Positions 7,742 to 16,802 are shown, numbered from the stretch's first letter. The stretch: 64,000 bases of DNA from Streptomyces violaceoruber (GCA_000720805.1 JODI01000026.1:1-64000), one strand, 5' to 3'. Numbers and translations: made by a program. Notes: a model not told the origin generated them from the letters alone.

Positions 7742-8968
7742 CTACGGGGCCGCGTCGAGAGCGAGCCGGCCGGTCTTGGCGACCTGGCCGAGCCAGTGGG
7801 CGCTGGGCTTGGGAGCGCGGACGAACGTCTCGCGGTCTACGGCGATCAGACCGAAGGTGGGCCGGAAGGAGCCCCACTCGTAGTTGTCCAGCGCCGACCA
7901 GTGCAGATAGCCGACCACGCCGATGCCGTCGGCCATGGCCTGGTGGACGGCGGTCAGCGCACCGGCGGTGTAGGCGATGCGGCGGGTGTCGTCGGCAGTG
8001 CCGATGCCGTTCTCGGTGACGAACACGGGGACGCCGTCGGTGAGTCTCCAGGCATTGCGTATGCCGTCTCCGACGGCGGGCGGGTAGTACTCCCAGCCCA
8101 TCTGGGTCGTCTCGACGCCCTCGCGGGGAGGCTTGGGGCCGTCGGGGCCGATGATCGTACGGGTGTACGCCTGGACGCCGATGAAGTCGTCGCCGCGGGC
8201 GGCCTCGAGGAAGAAGTCCTCGCGCGGGTGGCCGTAGGCGTGAGCGATTCCTTCGCACCCCGGCTCGGGCTGGAACGCCTGGGTGGCGATCGCCCAGCCC
8301 GACTTGATCCTGGGGATCGCGGAGAGCACGTCACGGCTGCGGCGGTGGGCCTGGACCAGCGTCTCGGAGACCTGCGGGTCCGGGAGCGCGTAGACGTGGT
8401 TGGGAAGGTTGAGGTTGGCCCCGCCGATGGCGCCGGCGACGCCGTTCGGCTCGTTGATCGTGCACACCCAGTCCACGCCGTCGGCGACGATCGGCAGCGC
8501 GGCCTCGGTGAAGCGGGCGAACAGGTCGGCCGCCTCGGGGGCCTGCCAGCCGCCGAGGTCGGCGAACCAGCGGGGGTTGGTGAAGTGGTGCAGGGTGACC
8601 ATCGGGGTGAGGCCGGCCTCGTGGCAGGCGGCCACCATCCGCCGGTAGTGCTCGATCGCCGCTCGGGAGACGAAGCCGCGCTCAGGCTCGATGCGGGCCC
8701 ACTCGATGCTGAACCGGTAGGTGTCGAACCCGAGGTCAGCGAGGAGGCGGATCTCCTCGCCGTAACGGTGGTAGCTGTCGCAGGCATCCCCGCTGACCTC
8801 GGGCAGCCGGGTGCCGAGAGTGTGCTCGCGGGCCCACCAGTCGCTGTTGACGTTGTTGCCCTCGATCTGGTGGGCGGCGGTCGCGGCGCCCCACAGGAAG
8901 CCGGAGGGGAAGTGCAGCTCGTTCGGGTTCGGTGGCACGGTGAATCCTTGGTTCAGAGGTGGGGGCAT
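7742..8968 (-). CDS. GH1 beta-glucosidase, paralogue B
   Basis: A 408-residue GH1 enzyme starting at ATG 8968 (MPPPLNQGF). It carries FLWGAATAAHQIEGNNV at about 24-40, TINEP with acid/base E173 and FVTENG with nucleophile E319. There is an N-terminal extension of ~18 residues rich in proline and asparagine but without the features of a signal peptide. A much longer frame continues upstream, but it reads antisense-frame codons of the glucoamylase-like gene and is not coding there. The spacing to the upstream gene is only 14 bp, so the two are surely co-transcribed. Sequence agreement with A and C is visible along the whole length, which indicates tandem duplication. Confidence 0.92.
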   Translation of the reverse strand: MPPPLNQGFTVPPNPNELHFPSGFLWGAATAAHQIEGNNVNSDWWAREHTLGTRLPEVSGDACDSYHRYGEEIRLLADLGFDTYRFSIEWARIEPERGFVSRAAIEHYRRMVAACHEAGLTPMVTLHHFTNPRWFADLGGWQAPEAADLFARFTEAALPIVADGVDWVCTINEPNGVAGAIGGANLNLPNHVYALPDPQVSETLVQAHRRSRDVLSAIPRIKSGWAIATQAFQPEPGCEGIAHAYGHPREDFFLEAARGDDFIGVQAYTRTIIGPDGPKPPREGVETTQMGWEYYPPAVGDGIRNAWRLTDGVPVFVTENGIGTADDTRRIAYTAGALTAVHQAMADGIGVVGYLHWSALDNYEWGSFRPTFGLIAVDRETFVRAPKPSAHWLGQVAKTGRLALDAAP

Positions 8969-8982
8969 GTTCGGGTCGGGAG

Positions 8983-10473
8983 TCACCGGTCCAGAGGCGT
9001 CACGGACATCTCCTCGGCCCGGAAGTAGCGCGAGACGACCTTGCCGACCGCGTCGTCCATGAAGCGGCGCTGCAACGGGCCCAGGCCGCCGGTGGTGTTG
9101 AGCGCGTTGTTGAGGGCGGCGAGGATCATGCCGTGGTCGAGGGCCAGATAGCGGTGTCCGACGGTGCCGGTGACCGGGTCGAGGGCGTCGTAGAAGCCGT
9201 ACGGCCCGTATACCTGCGGGTAGGACGTCAGGAGCTGCTCGATGTTGCGGTACGCGGCCTGCGGCAGCACGTCGAGCCCGAGGAACGTGGCGTGCGGGGT
9301 CACCGCGTCCTCGCGGTAGTCGGTGTCGGAGGAGCTGGTGCCCAGCTGATGGGAGCCGTAGGCGGAGTAGTTCCCGGTGTCGTCGGGGGTGCTGGAGGGC
9401 GACAGGCCCCACACCTTGTAGCCGAGGGCCTTGGTGTCGTAGGCGATGGTGGCCTTGAGGTAGGCCGCGTTGTTCGCGCCGAACGCCTTCGGTGCCTGGG
9501 CGACTTCGGGGACGAGGAGGTTCGGCATCAGGCCCTCGAAGACGCTGCCGCCCCAGCTGGGGACGTAGTCGATGCCGTCGTAGGAGTAGTGGCCCTGGAC
9601 GACCTCGAACTTCTTGCCCGTCAGCGGGTCCGCGATGGTCTGCGTGCTGCCCTGCGGGGCCTGCCGCTGGCCGAACTGGGCGGGCATGGTGCGCCAGGTG
9701 CGCCACCAGACGTCGCTGGGCATGGTCCCGGTGCCGATCCCCATGTAGGCGGAGATCCGCGTCTCGGTGTTGAGCATCCCGTACGTGAAGGACGCCGGGC
9801 CCTGGTCGATGAGGTAGCCGCCGTACATCTGACCGGCGTTGACGTTCGTGGACTGGTCGCCGTCGTTGTAGAACACGCCGAAGTCCATGGCGTCCAGCAG
9901 CGTGGTGGCGCGGTGGGCGAACTGCGGTGCGGCTTGGCGGAGTTGGACGAGGCTCGCGGCGTACCAGCCGTTGTCCACGGTGGAGACGAACTGTCCGGTC
10001 AGCGGCTGGCCGGCCAGGCTGGTGCCGCCGGGGCCGGTGATCGGGTCGCCGGTGGTGGTGTCGTACCAGCTGAGCAGGAAGCCGTTCCACTTCCGCAGCT
10101 TCTCGATCGCGCCCAGAGCGTCTCCGAGGCGCTTCATCTCCTCGGCGCGGGAGATGAAGCCCAGGTCGTAGGCGCTGATGATGCACCACAGGTTGACGCC
10201 GATGTTGGTCGGCGAGGTGTACGTGCCCCGGGCGAGCGTTGCCCCCAGCAGGATGTTGTCCAGCGGCAGGTGGGTCGCGGGATCCACGCCGGCCTTGGCG
10301 AAGAACTTCCAGGTGTCCGCGGCGATCGTGCGGAGTCGGCGGCGCTGCCCTGCGGTGAGCTGCGCCGCGTCGTCAGCGGGGGCGGACGCATGGGCCGGGG
10401 TGGCCGTGGCGCCCACCGCGAGGGCTGCGGTGGCGGTGAGGACCGCCCTGCGGCTGAACTGGTGTCGCGACAT
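8983..10473 (-). CDS. Tat-exported glucoamylase-like (alpha/alpha)6-barrel hydrolase
   Basis: A 496-residue protein with a twin-arginine signal (SRRAVL followed by an alanine-rich hydrophobic stretch and a likely cut after PAHASA, about residue 30). The mature part has TSPTNIGVNLWCIISAYDLGFIS, VDNGWYAASLVQ, GQMYGGY, YGMLNTETRISAYMGI and a late LDHGMILAALNN. This is the pattern of the putative glucoamylase/DUF3131 superfamily (Pfam PF10091/PF11329), which includes GH144-type endo-beta-1,2-glucanases. It is the only enzyme of the locus with an export signal, so it probably releases the oligosaccharide that the ABC system imports. The ATG at 10473 has a good GGAAGGAA site. The exact linkage cut cannot be told from sequence. 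Confidence 0.78.
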   Translation of the reverse strand: MSRHQFSRRAVLTATAALAVGATATPAHASAPADDAAQLTAGQRRRLRTIAADTWKFFAKAGVDPATHLPLDNILLGATLARGTYTSPTNIGVNLWCIISAYDLGFISRAEEMKRLGDALGAIEKLRKWNGFLLSWYDTTTGDPITGPGGTSLAGQPLTGQFVSTVDNGWYAASLVQLRQAAPQFAHRATTLLDAMDFGVFYNDGDQSTNVNAGQMYGGYLIDQGPASFTYGMLNTETRISAYMGIGTGTMPSDVWWRTWRTMPAQFGQRQAPQGSTQTIADPLTGKKFEVVQGHYSYDGIDYVPSWGGSVFEGLMPNLLVPEVAQAPKAFGANNAAYLKATIAYDTKALGYKVWGLSPSSTPDDTGNYSAYGSHQLGTSSSDTDYREDAVTPHATFLGLDVLPQAAYRNIEQLLTSYPQVYGPYGFYDALDPVTGTVGHRYLALDHGMILAALNNALNTTGGLGPLQRRFMDDAVGKVVSRYFRAEEMSVTPLDR

Positions 10474-10555
10474 GGAGACATTCCTTCCGGGAGGGGATGC
10501 AAGCAGCGCGGAGCGGGCCCGACAGCGGAACGGGACTGGTGTGGGTGGCGGTGGC

Positions 10556-11737
10556 CTAGGGCTGCTGCGGGGCGACCGCGTTGGCCGCCGCCACCTCGCC
10601 CAGCCAGCCGAGCGAGGGCTTCGGGGTGCGGACGAAGGTCTCGCGGTCCACGGCGACGAGGCCGAACGTCGGGCGGTAGCCGGAGGCCCACTCGTAGTTG
10701 TCCAGCAGGCTCCAGTGCAGATAGCCCTCGACCTGGACGCCGTCCTCGATGGCGGCGTGCAGACCGGTCAGCGCGGCGCGGGTGTAGTCGATTCGGCGGG
10801 TGTCGTCTGCGGTGGCGATGCCGTTCTCGGTGACGAACACGGGCACGCCACCGGTCTTCTCCCACGCGCTGCGGACGCCGAGTCCGAGGGCCTGCGGGTA
10901 GTACTCCCAGCCGGTCAGCGTGGTCTCGGTGCCCTCGGGCACCTGGCGCGGGCCGTCCGGGCCGATGATCGTGCGGGTGTACGCCTGGACGCCCACCCAG
11001 TCGTCGTCGGCGGCGGCTTCCAGGTACCAGTCGTCGCGCGAGTAGCCGTAGGCACGCGTCTCGTCCTCGCAGCCGGGTTCGGCCTGGAACGCCTGGGTCG
11101 CCACCGTCCAGCCCGACCGCACATCGCCGACGCCGGACAGCACCTCGCGTGAGCGGCGGTGGCACTCCAGCAGGGTGTCCGCGACCTGAAGGTCGGGCTT
11201 GGGCAGGGCGTAGGCGACCAGGTTCGCCGGGTCCTCGCCGCCGGCGATCATCGCGGCGATGTTCGGCTCGTTGATCGTGCACACCCACTTCACGTCGTCG
11301 CCGAGCACCGGCAGCGCGAGTTCGGTGAAGCGTGCGAAGCGGTCCGCCGCCTTGGGGCTGCGCCACATGCCCTCCTGGGCGAACCAGCGTGGCACGGTGA
11401 AGTGCGTCAGCGTCACCATCGGGGTCAGGCCCAGCTCCAGCGCGGTGTCCACCATCCGCCGGTAGTGATCGACCGCAGCCCGCGAGAGGTGGCCCTCCTC
11501 GGGCTCGATGCGGCTCCACTCGATGCTGAAGCGGTAGGTGTCCAGGCCCGCGTCCCGCAGCAGTGTCATGTCCTCGCGGTAGCGGTGGTAGCTGTCGCAG
11601 GCATCGCCGGAAGGCTCGACGATGCCGGTGTCACCCGCGTGCTCGCGCGGCCACCAGTCGTTGTTGACGTTGTTGCCCTCGATCTGGTGGGCGGCGGTGG
11701 CGGCACCCCACAGGAAACCTTCGGGGAAGTGCAACAC
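10556..11737 (-). CDS. GH1 beta-glucosidase, paralogue C
   Basis: A ~393-residue GH1 enzyme with FLWGAATAAHQIEGNNV, acid/base glutamate in TINEP (about E157) and nucleophile in FVTENG. I place the start at GTG 11737 because GAGGT lies at ribosome-site distance; the frame can be extended to TTG 11764, but the sequence before that is a C-rich tract without a ribosome site. It is closest to paralogue B in the DPDGPRQVPEG-type loop region and the C-terminal TPKPSLGWLG. It is the first enzyme gene after the importer, 46 bp downstream of the MalG-like permease. The expected role is removal of beta-glucosyl units in the cytoplasm. Confidence 0.9.
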   Translation of the reverse strand: MLHFPEGFLWGAATAAHQIEGNNVNNDWWPREHAGDTGIVEPSGDACDSYHRYREDMTLLRDAGLDTYRFSIEWSRIEPEEGHLSRAAVDHYRRMVDTALELGLTPMVTLTHFTVPRWFAQEGMWRSPKAADRFARFTELALPVLGDDVKWVCTINEPNIAAMIAGGEDPANLVAYALPKPDLQVADTLLECHRRSREVLSGVGDVRSGWTVATQAFQAEPGCEDETRAYGYSRDDWYLEAAADDDWVGVQAYTRTIIGPDGPRQVPEGTETTLTGWEYYPQALGLGVRSAWEKTGGVPVFVTENGIATADDTRRIDYTRAALTGLHAAIEDGVQVEGYLHWSLLDNYEWASGYRPTFGLVAVDRETFVRTPKPSLGWLGEVAAANAVAPQQP

Positions 11738-11782
11738 GGGCGAACCTCGTTCGGGGTCGTTCAACGGTGGGGGAGGGGGGAA

Positions 11783-12682
11783 CTACTTGATGCCGGTGCT
11801 GGCGACGCCCTGCACGAAGAAGCGCTGAAGGGCGATGAACAGCGCGACCATGGGGGTGATGACCAGGACGGAACCGGCCAGCAGCAGGCCGTACTTGGTG
11901 GAGTTCTCGCCCTGCGAGTACAGCGCCAGGGCGACCGGGAGGGTGAACTTGTCCTGGCTCTGGGCGGCGACCAGCGGCCACAGGAAGTTGTTCCACGAGC
12001 CGAGGAACGTCAGGATCGTCAGCGTGGCCAACGGCGGCCCGCACAGCGGCAGCACGATCCTGGTGAAGGTCCGGATCTGCCCTGCGCCGTCGATCCTGGC
12101 GGCTTCCAGGAGCGAGTCGGGGATGTCGAGCATGAACTGCCGCATCAGGAACACCCCGAGCGGCGAGGCCACGAACGGCAGGATCAGGGCCGGGTAGGTG
12201 TCGACCATGCCCAGCTTGGCGACCATGACGAACAGCGGCACGAAGGTCACCACGCCGGGCACCATCAGCGTGATCATCACCAGGGCGAACAGCAGCCGCT
12301 TGCCGGGGAAGTCCAGCTTGGCCAGCGCGTAGCCGATCATCGAGCAGAAGAGCAGATTGCCCAGCACGGTGAAGACCGCGACGACGGCACTGTTGAAGAA
12401 GTACTGGCCGATGTGCAGATCGCCCAGCCAGGTCGCGTAGTTGTCCAGGGTCGGCGACTTCGGGAGCCAGCCACTGGAGTCACGCAGCAACTCGCCCTGC
12501 GTCTTGAAGGAGCTCAGCAGCATCCAGGCGAACGGCAGGAGCGTCGCGGCGAGGGCCACGGTCAGCACGGCGTAGGTCAGGGCACGGGCGCGCCGCGAGG
12601 GCCCCGCGAGCCCGGCGCCCGGGCCGCGAGTTTCCCGTTCGGACGGTACGACGGGGGGCGTGGTGGTGGTCTGGTAGGTCAT
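11783..12682 (-). CDS. ABC sugar importer permease, MalG type
   Basis: A 299-residue inner-membrane permease of the carbohydrate uptake class 1 family. Six membrane segments are evident, the first after a basic cytoplasmic head (SRRARALTYAVLTVALAATLLPFAWMLL). The EAA loop reads EAARIDGAGQIRTFTRIVLPL near residue 190 and contacts the ATPase. No ATPase gene is present in the locus, so the importer must borrow the shared MsiK-type ATPase usual in Streptomyces (established for this genus, inferred here). It begins 10 bp after the MalF-like gene. The C-terminus FVQGVASTGIK is typical of MalG-like subunits. Confidence 0.93.
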   Translation of the reverse strand: MTYQTTTTPPVVPSERETRGPGAGLAGPSRRARALTYAVLTVALAATLLPFAWMLLSSFKTQGELLRDSSGWLPKSPTLDNYATWLGDLHIGQYFFNSAVVAVFTVLGNLLFCSMIGYALAKLDFPGKRLLFALVMITLMVPGVVTFVPLFVMVAKLGMVDTYPALILPFVASPLGVFLMRQFMLDIPDSLLEAARIDGAGQIRTFTRIVLPLCGPPLATLTILTFLGSWNNFLWPLVAAQSQDKFTLPVALALYSQGENSTKYGLLLAGSVLVITPMVALFIALQRFFVQGVASTGIK

Positions 12683-12692
12683 GTCGGCCGCC

Positions 12693-13667
12693 TCAGTCCT
12701 TCGTCCGCAGCAGGCGGAACTGCAGCATGCTCAGCGCGGCGATCGCGGTGAACAGCACATAGCTGGCGGCCGATGCGTAGCCGTACTTGCCGAAGCCGAA
12801 CTGGTCGTAGGTGAAGTAGCTCACCGACAGCGTCGAGTCCAGCGGTCCGCCCTGTGTCATGACGAACGACTCCTCGAAGAACTGGAGATAGCCCACCGAC
12901 AGCAGGACCGCGCCGAGCAGCAGCGTCGGGCGCAGCAGCGGCAGCGTGATCCGGCGGAAGCGTTGCCACGCGCTCGCGCCGTCCACGAGCGCGGCCTCGT
13001 GCAGTTCCGCGGGGACGTTCTGCAGGCCGGCCAGGAAGATGATCATCAGCGTGCCCATGTTGCGCCAGGCGGTCATCACGATCAGCGACGGCAGCGCCCA
13101 GGTGGTGCTGTGCAGCCAGTCGGGTCCGGTGACGCCGATCCAGCCGAGCATGGTGTTGAGCAGGCCGTCGGGCTGGAGGATGAACCGCCACACCACGGCG
13201 ACGGCGACGATGCTGGTCACCACCGGGGTGTAAAAGCCGACCCGGAAGGCCGTGCGGAACCGGGTGATCCCGCTGTTGAGGGCGACGGCCAGGGCCAGGG
13301 CGATGGCCATCGTCAGCGGGATGCCGAAGATGACGACGTACGACGTGTTGACCATGGCCTTGCGGAACTGGGCGTCGCCGAACAGGTCCGTGTACTGCTT
13401 CAGGCCGACGAAGCCGACATTGAACGGCGTCTGTGCGTCGCTGCCGCGGAAGTCGGTGAACGACATCAGGAACGAGGAGACCAGTGGCACGAGCATGAAG
13501 ACGCTGAAGACCAGCATGAACGGCAGCGCGAACAGCCAGGCGGCCAGTCCCTGCCGCCGGCGGGCGGTCGCGGGGCCGCCCCGGGGCCGGCGGCCGGGCC
13601 CCGCGCCCCGGCCGGCGCGGCGCTTGCCGGCCGGGGCGTGTGCGGTGGTGGAAGCGATGGACCCCAT
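12693..13667 (-). CDS. ABC sugar importer permease, MalF type
   Basis: A 324-residue permease. After a long basic, proline-rich N-terminus (GKRRAGRGAGPGRRPRGG) come about six membrane segments, starting WLFALPFMLVFSVFMLVPLVSSF. The EAA loop is EAALVDGASAWQRFRRITLPL, about residue 235. It pairs with the MalG-like subunit to form the membrane channel. The gene starts at ATG 13667 with GGAGACTGATCC upstream and sits 3 bp after the binding-protein stop, so the three importer genes are one transcription unit. Confidence 0.93.
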   Translation of the reverse strand: MGSIASTTAHAPAGKRRAGRGAGPGRRPRGGPATARRRQGLAAWLFALPFMLVFSVFMLVPLVSSFLMSFTDFRGSDAQTPFNVGFVGLKQYTDLFGDAQFRKAMVNTSYVVIFGIPLTMAIALALAVALNSGITRFRTAFRVGFYTPVVTSIVAVAVVWRFILQPDGLLNTMLGWIGVTGPDWLHSTTWALPSLIVMTAWRNMGTLMIIFLAGLQNVPAELHEAALVDGASAWQRFRRITLPLLRPTLLLGAVLLSVGYLQFFEESFVMTQGGPLDSTLSVSYFTYDQFGFGKYGYASAASYVLFTAIAALSMLQFRLLRTKD

Positions 13668-13670
13668 GGA

Positions 13671-14939
13671 TCAGTCTCCGGTTCCGATGGCGTCGGCCTT
13701 GCTCTGCAGTTCCTTCAGCGCCGTGGCGGGATCGGTGCCCTTCACGATCTTCTCCAGCTCGGTGTCGGCGGCGGCGCTGACCTGGGTCCAGGTGGTGTTG
13801 GCCGGCGGCGACTTGGTGTCGTTCAGCTGCTTCTTGAAGACCGCGAGCTTCGGGTCGGCGGTCAGGCTCGCGTCGTTCCAGGCGGACTGGACGGCGGGCA
13901 GGTCACCGGTGGTCTTGTACCAGGTTGCCTGAACGCTCGCCTTGGACAGGTACTGCACCAGCTTCCAGGCCGCGCCGCTGTTCGCGGACTTCTTGAAGAC
14001 CACCAGGTTGCCGCCGCCTACGAAGGACGTGGAGCTCTGGTCCTTCGGGATCGTCATGGCGGCGTACTTCTTGTCGAAGCCGGCGCCGCCCGCCGTGTCG
14101 AGCGCGCCGATCTCGAACGGACCGTCGATGAGGACGGGCGCCGTGCCCTTGACGAACGCCGCTTCCCGGCCACCGGGCGCGGTGGTGAGATTCGGGTCGG
14201 CGATGCCCTCCTTGAAGAAGCTCTGGTAATACTTCAGCCCGGCGGCCATTTCCGGTGTGTCGAGCGTCCACTTGGTCCCGGCGCTGTTCATCAGCGACGC
14301 GCCGGCCGACCAGGTGAAGGGCAGCGAGGACTGGAAGGAGTCGGTGCCGCTGGGAACCAGGGCGGCGCCCCACTTCGCGCCCGCCTTGGTCTGCAGCGCC
14401 TTCGTCATGGCCTTGAACTCGGCGAACGTCTTCGGCGCGGTGGCGTACCCGGCCTTCTTTGCCAGATCCGTGCGGTAGTAGACGACCCTGGTGTCCACGT
14501 ACCAGGGCACCCCGAGCGTGGCGCCCTTCACCACGTTCGTCGCTTTCGAGCCCGCGAACATGTCACTCGTGTCGACCCCGCTCGGGACCGTCTGGAAAGC
14601 GTTCGCGAAGTCGGGCATCCAGGTCGTGCCCATCACCGCGAGGTCCGGCGTCGTACCGCCTGCGATCGCGGTCTGGTACTTGGAGTGCGCGTCGGCCCAC
14701 GGGATCGCGGTGACCTTCACCTTCACCCCGGGGTTCTCCGTCTCGAAGCCCTTGAGCAGCGCCGGCAGCTTGTCCCCCTCGGCACCCTGTGCCCACAAGG
14801 TGATCGTGCCGGTGGCCTTACCGGACGGCACCGAGGCGGTCGGCGCCGACGACGAGCCGGTGTCACTGCGCCCGCAAGCCGCCAGCACCAACGCGGCGGC
14901 CACGCACACGGCGGCCGTGGAAGTCCTTCTCAGCACCAT
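13671..14939 (-). CDS. sugar-binding lipoprotein of the ABC importer
   Basis: A 422-residue extracellular solute-binding protein (family 1). The N-terminus has a lipoprotein signal with lipobox LAAC (cysteine about residue 21), followed by a Ser/Thr/Ala linker and the mature domain beginning GTITLWAQGAEGDKLPALLKGF. It captures the oligosaccharide outside the membrane and hands it to the two permeases. Being the first structural gene after the operators at 15009-15054, it is the expected point of regulation. The GGAGAGGAGC ribosome site upstream of ATG 14939 is strong, in keeping with the excess of binding protein normally needed. Confidence 0.94.
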   Translation of the reverse strand: MVLRRTSTAAVCVAAALVLAACGRSDTGSSSAPTASVPSGKATGTITLWAQGAEGDKLPALLKGFETENPGVKVKVTAIPWADAHSKYQTAIAGGTTPDLAVMGTTWMPDFANAFQTVPSGVDTSDMFAGSKATNVVKGATLGVPWYVDTRVVYYRTDLAKKAGYATAPKTFAEFKAMTKALQTKAGAKWGAALVPSGTDSFQSSLPFTWSAGASLMNSAGTKWTLDTPEMAAGLKYYQSFFKEGIADPNLTTAPGGREAAFVKGTAPVLIDGPFEIGALDTAGGAGFDKKYAAMTIPKDQSSTSFVGGGNLVVFKKSANSGAAWKLVQYLSKASVQATWYKTTGDLPAVQSAWNDASLTADPKLAVFKKQLNDTKSPPANTTWTQVSAAADTELEKIVKGTDPATALKELQSKADAIGTGD

Positions 14940-15008
14940 CGCTGCTCCTCTCCTGGGGGCCGTCAGCCATCCGGAGGGCCGGCTGACGGCAGAACGGCCG
15001 ACTAAGGA

Positions 15009-15054
15009 TCTAAGCGCTTAGATTTTCGGCGTGGTCGGAATCTAAGCGCTTAGA
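15009..15054. promoter_or_regulatory. two identical LacI operators before the importer operon
   Basis: The perfect 14-bp palindrome TCTAAGCGCTTAGA occurs at 15009-15022 and again at 15041-15054. The centres are 32 bp apart, three helical turns, so two repressor dimers would sit on the same face of the DNA. The pair lies 70-115 bp upstream of the binding-protein start, where the operon promoter is expected. The core AAGCGCTT fits the central-CG operators of LacI-family regulators. The same core is found upstream of the lacI-type gene itself. Confidence 0.88.
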
Positions 15055-15179
15055 GCAGTGGCTGTAAAGAGTCGATGACAGTCACGTTTCGAGTACGGCC
15101 CGGTTGGGCCCCGTCCCCAAGGAGCGCAGGGGACCGCGCGACCAGCCACGACAGCGCCGCAGCCGAGGACGCCGGTCGG

Positions 15180-16298
15180 CTAGCGGAGCGCTCCGCAGCC
15201 GCAGCTCTCCCGTAGGACCACCTGGACCGGCAGCCGGCGCGAGACCGGCGATCCCGCGGGGTCGGCGATGCGCTCCACGAGTATGTCCACCACGGCACGT
15301 CCCATCGCCTGCATCGGCTGACGCACCGTCGTCAGCGAGGGCCGTACCACCCGGCCCGCCACGATTCCGTCGAACCCGGTGACGGCCACCTGCTCCGGCA
15401 CCCGCACCCCGCGCCCGGCCAGCGCCGCCATCAGATTCAGCGCCGCCTCGTCCGTGACGCACACGAACGCCTCGGGCAGACCGTCACCGCCGCGGGCCAG
15501 TACGTCGGCGACGATGCCGCCGGTGTCGTGCTGATCCACGGCCAGCCGTGCCAGCGGCTTGCGCGGCACCCGAAGCCCGGCCGCCCGCAGCGCCGCCTGG
15601 AACCCGGAGAACCGCTCCTGCGCGTCGGTCATGCTCAGCTCGCCGACGAACTGCAGGTCGCGCAGTCCGTGCTCGACGATCAGGTGCTCCGTGATCGCCC
15701 GCATGCCGCCGCGGTTGTCGGCGCAGACAGTGCTCAGCCCGTCGTGCTGGGCCGCCTCCGACAGTGCCACCACCGGTATCCGCTGCGAGATCCGCTCCAG
15801 CACGTCGTCGGGAACCGTGCGCGGGAACACCGCCAGTCCGTCGACCCGTCCGACAATGTCCGTGACCACCGTCGGACGGTCCGCCCGACTGCCCCCGCCG
15901 ATCAGCAGCGCGTACCCACGCTGCCAGCATTCGAGCTCGACGCCACGCTGCACCTCGTCCACGTACAGAGGAAACCGGAGGTGTTCCTCGTCGTCCTCAT
16001 CCCGGACCACGGGGACCTCACTGCCCAGCGTCCGGCTCACCGGCGTGGCCTTTGCGGGCTTCTCGACCGCCTCCTGGCGGAAGTAGTCGAACGAGTAGAG
16101 ACCCAGCGCCCGGGTCCGCCCGTGCGCCAGCCCACGCGCGCTCGCGCTGGGTACATAGTTCAGTGCCTCGGCGGCGGCCTCGACGATCTTCCGAGTCTCT
16201 TCCTTCACCTTGTGCGGACGACGAAAGGTCATCGACACGGTCGCGATGGACACCCCGGCGCGTTCCGCCACGTCATAGACCGTTGCAGCCTTCGCCAC
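15180..16298 (-). CDS. LacI-family repressor of the sugar locus
   Basis: A 372-residue LacI/GalR regulator. The N-terminal helix-turn-helix and hinge are clear: ATVYDVAERAGVSIATVSMTF (about 5-25), then YVPSASARGLAHGRTRALG, the hinge helix. The rest is a periplasmic-binding-like effector domain ending VVLRESCGCG. An acidic insertion (VRDEDDEEHLRFPLYVDE) lies after residue 90. GTG 16298 is the start, preceded by GAGG. It is transcribed toward the importer operon, whose operators lie just past its stop, and has its own operator 44 bp upstream, so repression of both promoters with relief by an imported sugar is likely. Confidence 0.92.
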   Translation of the reverse strand: MAKAATVYDVAERAGVSIATVSMTFRRPHKVKEETRKIVEAAAEALNYVPSASARGLAHGRTRALGLYSFDYFRQEAVEKPAKATPVSRTLGSEVPVVRDEDDEEHLRFPLYVDEVQRGVELECWQRGYALLIGGGSRADRPTVVTDIVGRVDGLAVFPRTVPDDVLERISQRIPVVALSEAAQHDGLSTVCADNRGGMRAITEHLIVEHGLRDLQFVGELSMTDAQERFSGFQAALRAAGLRVPRKPLARLAVDQHDTGGIVADVLARGGDGLPEAFVCVTDEAALNLMAALAGRGVRVPEQVAVTGFDGIVAGRVVRPSLTTVRQPMQAMGRAVVDILVERIADPAGSPVSRRLPVQVVLRESCGCGALR

Positions 16299-16341
16299 GT
16301 TCCCCGCCTCTCACCACTGCCGGACCACGTCCCAGAGCAAT

Positions 16342-16355
16342 GTTAAGCGCTTAGA
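16342..16355. promoter_or_regulatory. third LacI operator, autoregulatory
   Basis: GTTAAGCGCTTAGA matches the two operators at 15009-15054 at 12 of 14 positions and keeps the perfect core TAAGCGCTTA (16344-16353). It lies 44-57 bp before the GTG of the LacI gene, the right distance for autorepression. The following ~450 bp (16356-16802) hold no gene or repeat that I can recognise. Confidence 0.82.
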
Positions 16356-16802
16356 CGCGCCCTGCGGATCGCGATCCGGCCAACGCAGCCCGCGGGAAAA
16401 CCCACCTGCGGAGACAGTCGAGGGGCGAAAGAACGTGCGCGACTGCAGTCCGGAATAGGAGCCTGCCACTCGGCCCGCCCGCCCCAGGTCTCACCTGACA
16501 GCAAGGACTCGACCCCAGTGCAACGGCTGTCTTCGCGCAGCTCCCAGGAGAGTTGCCGAGCCCATCGGCCGGTGGGTTCCAGGACTCCGATGAGGCGCTG
16601 TGCTCGGAGGCCCCAGTTCAGGACGACAGCGGAAGAGAGGTGAGTGTGCCGTCTGTCTGGTGGAGCCCCTCGCCCAGGGCTGCGTTGTCCGCTTGTTCTG
16701 CGTTGCGCAGGCTGAATGTGGTTGGCGTACGGCGAGGGTGGCTCGGGTCTCCCGCTGTTCGGCTGCGTGCCGGGAGCGCAGGGCGCGATCGACCCGTTTT
16801 GA

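Noticed and set aside
8969..10189. Possible N-terminal extension of GH1 paralogue B up to 10189
   Set aside because: The added ~407 codons are an out-of-phase reading of the exported hydrolase gene and are arginine/proline-rich without any domain.
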